A DNA stretch of 64,000 nt from Diabrotica undecimpunctata (taxonomy: Eukaryota > Arthropoda > Insecta > Coleoptera > Chrysomelidae): the NCBI RefSeq assembly GCF_040954645.1, contig NC_092808.1, forward strand, positions 81,533,389 to 81,597,388, read 5' to 3'. This document shows, one piece after another, positions 61,617 through 64,000 of the stretch. Position numbers and translations under genes: made by a program. The notes beneath the pieces are model-generated. The model saw only the letters and a list, made by a program, of their open reading frames with translations, did not search any database and was not told the DNA's origin. Within the stretch, counting starts at the first letter, position 1. Every line of letters starts with the position of its first letter.

Positions 61617-63250
61617 TATTTTTCAAAAATCGAAGCACATACTTGCAACTTTTCTGTCAACAGTTATATACACAAACAAATAGAAAAATTCTGGTTGTTG
61701 GAGGAACTCGGCGAAGAACACAAATCGACCAAAGAGGAACAAGAATGCGAAAGGATCTTCGAGGAAACAATAGTAAAAAATGAAGAAGGACGTTTTAGGG
61801 TAAATTTGTTGCTATGTGACAACATAAATCAGTTAGGAGACTCGTCATTTTTGTCAGAAAAACGATTCAAACAGCTCGAAAGAAGGTTTGAAGATGAAGG
61901 ATGAAGGATGAAGAATTGCGAGAGTCGTGCATTTATTCGAGAATATATAGATTTGGGGCATATGTTAAAATTAACTTCAGAAGAAACACCTTCCATGCAG
62001 AAAGGGGATAGTTACTACTTACTATATAAAGGGGTATTCAAACAAAATTCTATTACCATAAAATTAAGGGTAGTTTTCGATGGTTCAGCGTCCACAGGTA
62101 CTGGTATTTCGTTGAACTACACATTCATGGTTGGACTTAAACTACAAGACAATTTGTTTGATATTCTTCTAAGGTTTTGAAAGCATTCCGTCAAAATGGG
62201 CGCAGATACTGCCTAGGCAATTGCAAGTGAAACAAGAACATAGAAATCTACAAAGGACGTTATGGCGATTTAATAGGGAGGAACCAATTCAGACATACGT
62301 AGATATCTTCATCAAACAGCTCTTGACAATTTGGACATCTATCCAGAAGCAAGCAAAACAATATTATAAGATTTTTATGTCGATAATTTATTGACAGGTG
62401 GTGATACAATTGAAAACGTTCGAAATTTAAAGGCTAAAATTACAGATATGGTCAAGGGGGCGGATTCTCATTGAGAAAATGGGTATCGAATCGAAAGGAA
62501 ATATTAAACGACGAGAGGGATTCAAGTGTAGATATTGAACACTATTTTTCGGATAAGGACGTCACAAACACATTAGGAGTTTTATGGAACTCAAACGAGG
62601 ATACTTTACGGTATAGCATTAATATTGACAAATCACAAAGAAAAGTAACGAAAAGGATGATTTTGTCAACAATTGCGTGGATTTTTGATCCAATGGGATT
62701 GCTTGGACCAGTTGTTATTCGAGCAAACTTAATCATGCAGCAGCTTTGGAAATTAAATCTGACATGGGACGAGTCTGTTCCGCTGGATATCCAAACAAGT
62801 TGGGTACGTTTCAGGAGTCAAATCGATGAGCTTAGCAAGATCAGTATTAGTCGGCAAGCAATTTGTACAAACAACGTCGGAATAGAGCTTCATTGCTTTA
62901 CAGATGCATCCGAAGTGGCTTATGGGGCTGTTTTATTCATAAAATCAACAGATGCAAATGAAAATAATTACGTAAATCTGCTTTGCGTAAAGAGCAAGGT
63001 AGCTCTACTAAAGGTGATGTCCTTACCTAGATTAGAATTGTGTGGATGCTTACTGGGTGCAAGGTTGGTCAAACAAGTTCAAGGAGCCATGGGAATGTCA
63101 ATAAATAAAGGTCAATTTTTCTGTGATTCGACTATTTCTTTATCTTGGATACGTGGGGAGCTCAGTCAGTGGCAAACATTCGTTTCGCATAGAGTGGCAG
63201 AGATTCAACAATTATCTTCAGTGACATCATGGAGGCACATTTCTTCTTAG
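61617..63250 (+). pseudogene. BEL/Pao RT and RNase H, deleted and frameshifted
   Basis: FWLLEELGEEHKSTKEEQEC (about 61690), GRFRVNLLL, SRAFIREYIDLGHMLKLTSE, then KLRVVFDGSASTGTGISLNY, LKLQDNLFDILLRF. A deletion follows, then TALDNLDIYPEASKTIL, a stop, and DFYVDNLLTGGDTIENV, where catalytic YVDD is YVDN. The 259-codon frame 62471-63250 has VTNTLGVLWNSNEDTLRYSI, STIAWIFDPMGLLGPVVIRA, LHCFTDASEVAYGAVLFI, PRLELCGCLLGARLVKQVQG and FFCDSTISLSWIRG, the D, E, D residues of RNase H. HRVAEIQQLSSVTSWRHISS ends just before a stop. Confidence 0.85.
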
Positions 63251-63845
63251 GACAATCCAGCTGACGTTAAATCCCGGGGACTTGATCCAGATCAATTATT
63301 AAAATGTAAATTATGGTGGGAAGGAATGAATCTAAATAATTTAATTTGGTCATTTAACCATCCACGCTCCCCACACTTTGGAGGAATTTGGGAGGCAGGG
63401 GTTCGAAGTGTTAAATTTCATTTACGTAGAATAGTGGGAAATTAACGGTTGGGCTATGATGAGTTTAACAAAGCGATACCACAGGTCGAGTCTTGCCTCA
63501 ATTCTCGTCCTCTCACACCTCTAACCAAAAATCCTCTGGACTTAGAGTTAGGTACTTACGCCTGTACATTTTTTAATTGGTTGCTAATTAAAATTCTTAC
63601 CTCAAGAAGACGTACGACATCACAACGAATTTAGAATGTCCAGATTTCATCATGTCACTTAAATAATTCAGCACTTCTGGGATAAGTGGTGTAAAGAGTA
63701 TCTCATTCACCTTCAGACACGAAGTAAATGGCGTACTTCAAGTAGTAGACAATTGCAAATCGGCGATGTGGTCATTATCAAGGAGGATGATTTTCCACCT
63801 CTGAGGTGGCATCATGTGCGTTAAAATGGGTTGAAAGATGGACAA
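63251..63845 (+). pseudogene. BEL/Pao RNase H end and integrase remnant
   Basis: DNPADVKSRGLDPDQLLKCK with LWWEGMN (end of the RNase H region) is joined almost directly to HPRSPHFGGIWEAGVRSVKF and HLRRIVGN, the part of the integrase core with the catalytic Glu. The zinc finger and both catalytic Asp residues are therefore deleted. Then come FNKAIPQVESCLNSRPLTPL and scraps of the C-terminal domain up to about 63830. Confidence 0.8.
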
Positions 63846-63857
63846 CAGGGGGCAGTA
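63841..63857 (+). promoter_or_regulatory. Polypurine tract of BEL/Pao element
   Basis: gacaacagggggcagta directly precedes the LTR start TGTTAAGACT. The G-run is the likely plus-strand primer. Confidence 0.6.
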
Positions 63858-64000
63858 TGTTAAGACTCCGTCCTAACTGTATTCATTTATTTTATTTTAA
63901 ACGTGGGTACGTCGCGAAACTGTGAACCCGACTCTAAATTCTTCGCGACAGTTAGAAGAGGGTCCGGGCGAGTAGACGAAATGACCGCCAAATTGCTACG
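63858..64000 (+). repeat. 3' LTR of BEL/Pao element, cut by window end
   Basis: Starts TGTTAAGACTCCGTCCTAAC after the polypurine tract. It includes a GC-rich palindrome-like stretch (acgtcgcgaaactg ... cttcgcgacagtt) and continues past the window, so its length is unknown. Confidence 0.7.

Larger units (their letters stand above)
60560..64000 (+). mobile_element. BEL/Pao LTR retrotransposon, internally deleted, running off the window
   Basis: Order on the plus strand: Gag C-terminal zinc knuckles, protease, RT, RNase H, integrase end, polypurine tract and the start of the 3' LTR at 63858. Most of gag and the 5' LTR are absent. Large deletions lie in RT (62180-62360) and integrase (63300-63360). 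Many frameshifts. Confidence 0.85.

Overview
This window is AT-rich, intron-bearing animal DNA, almost certainly from an insect. A beetle is my best guess, from the mix of transposable elements (TEs) only, and I cannot prove it. Almost nothing in it is host coding sequence. The exception is two minus-strand exons at 42230-42413 and 19714-19874. Both have canonical splice sites and compatible phase (the first ends one base into a Gly codon and the second supplies the other two). Together they encode a continuous stretch that I recognise as the vinculin-like N-terminal part of alpha-catulin (CTNNAL1 family). Most of the window is therefore intron of an alpha-catulin gene, including a 22.4 kb intron between these exons. 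The preceding exon would lie above 42413 and the following one below 19714; I could not find either.

Region by region. 1-3.8 kb: AT-rich repeats, a Penelope-type repeat with a hammerhead-like motif, and a tiny LINE 3' end with a target-site duplication. 3.8-10.9 kb: a decayed I-group LINE (gag, endonuclease, RT, RNase H) split by a Ty3 LTR-retrotransposon remnant and another Penelope-type repeat. 10.9-14.9 kb: a Jockey-type LINE with gag, endonuclease and RT. 14.9-19.6 kb: a GC-rich repeat, a third RT remnant, a MITE and a LINE 3' end. 19.7 kb: alpha-catulin exon. 21.8-30 kb: piggyBac remnant, a convincing hammerhead ribozyme, and a stack of head-to-head, tail-to-tail and nested LINEs joined at (TA)n tracts. 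30.2-31.8 kb: a Tc1-type element inside (TA)n. 31.9-34.6 kb: Penelope-like fragments, including a palindrome with 641-bp arms. 35.2-37.6 kb: two inverted-repeat elements. 39.3-41.9 kb: transposase and LINE fragments. 42.2 kb: alpha-catulin exon. 42.7-44.6 kb: minus-strand piggyBac. 46-49.7 kb: 5' half of a Ty3-like element with an Asn-rich Gag. 50-54 kb: foldback elements and two LINE insertions with target-site duplications. 54.8-57.2 kb: a minus-strand Penelope-like element interrupted by a LINE. 57.7-59.8 kb: remnant of a multicopy insect transposon-like protein family that I know by pattern but cannot name. 60.6-64 kb: a plus-strand BEL/Pao element running off the window end.

Nothing resembles a cooperating gene cluster. 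The biology here is TE accumulation and nesting in introns of a cytoskeletal-adhesion gene. The most interesting signals are self-cleaving-RNA motifs and a near-perfect palindrome linked to Penelope-type repeats, plus the structure of the host gene itself. Domain calls come from reading translated motifs; no database search was possible.
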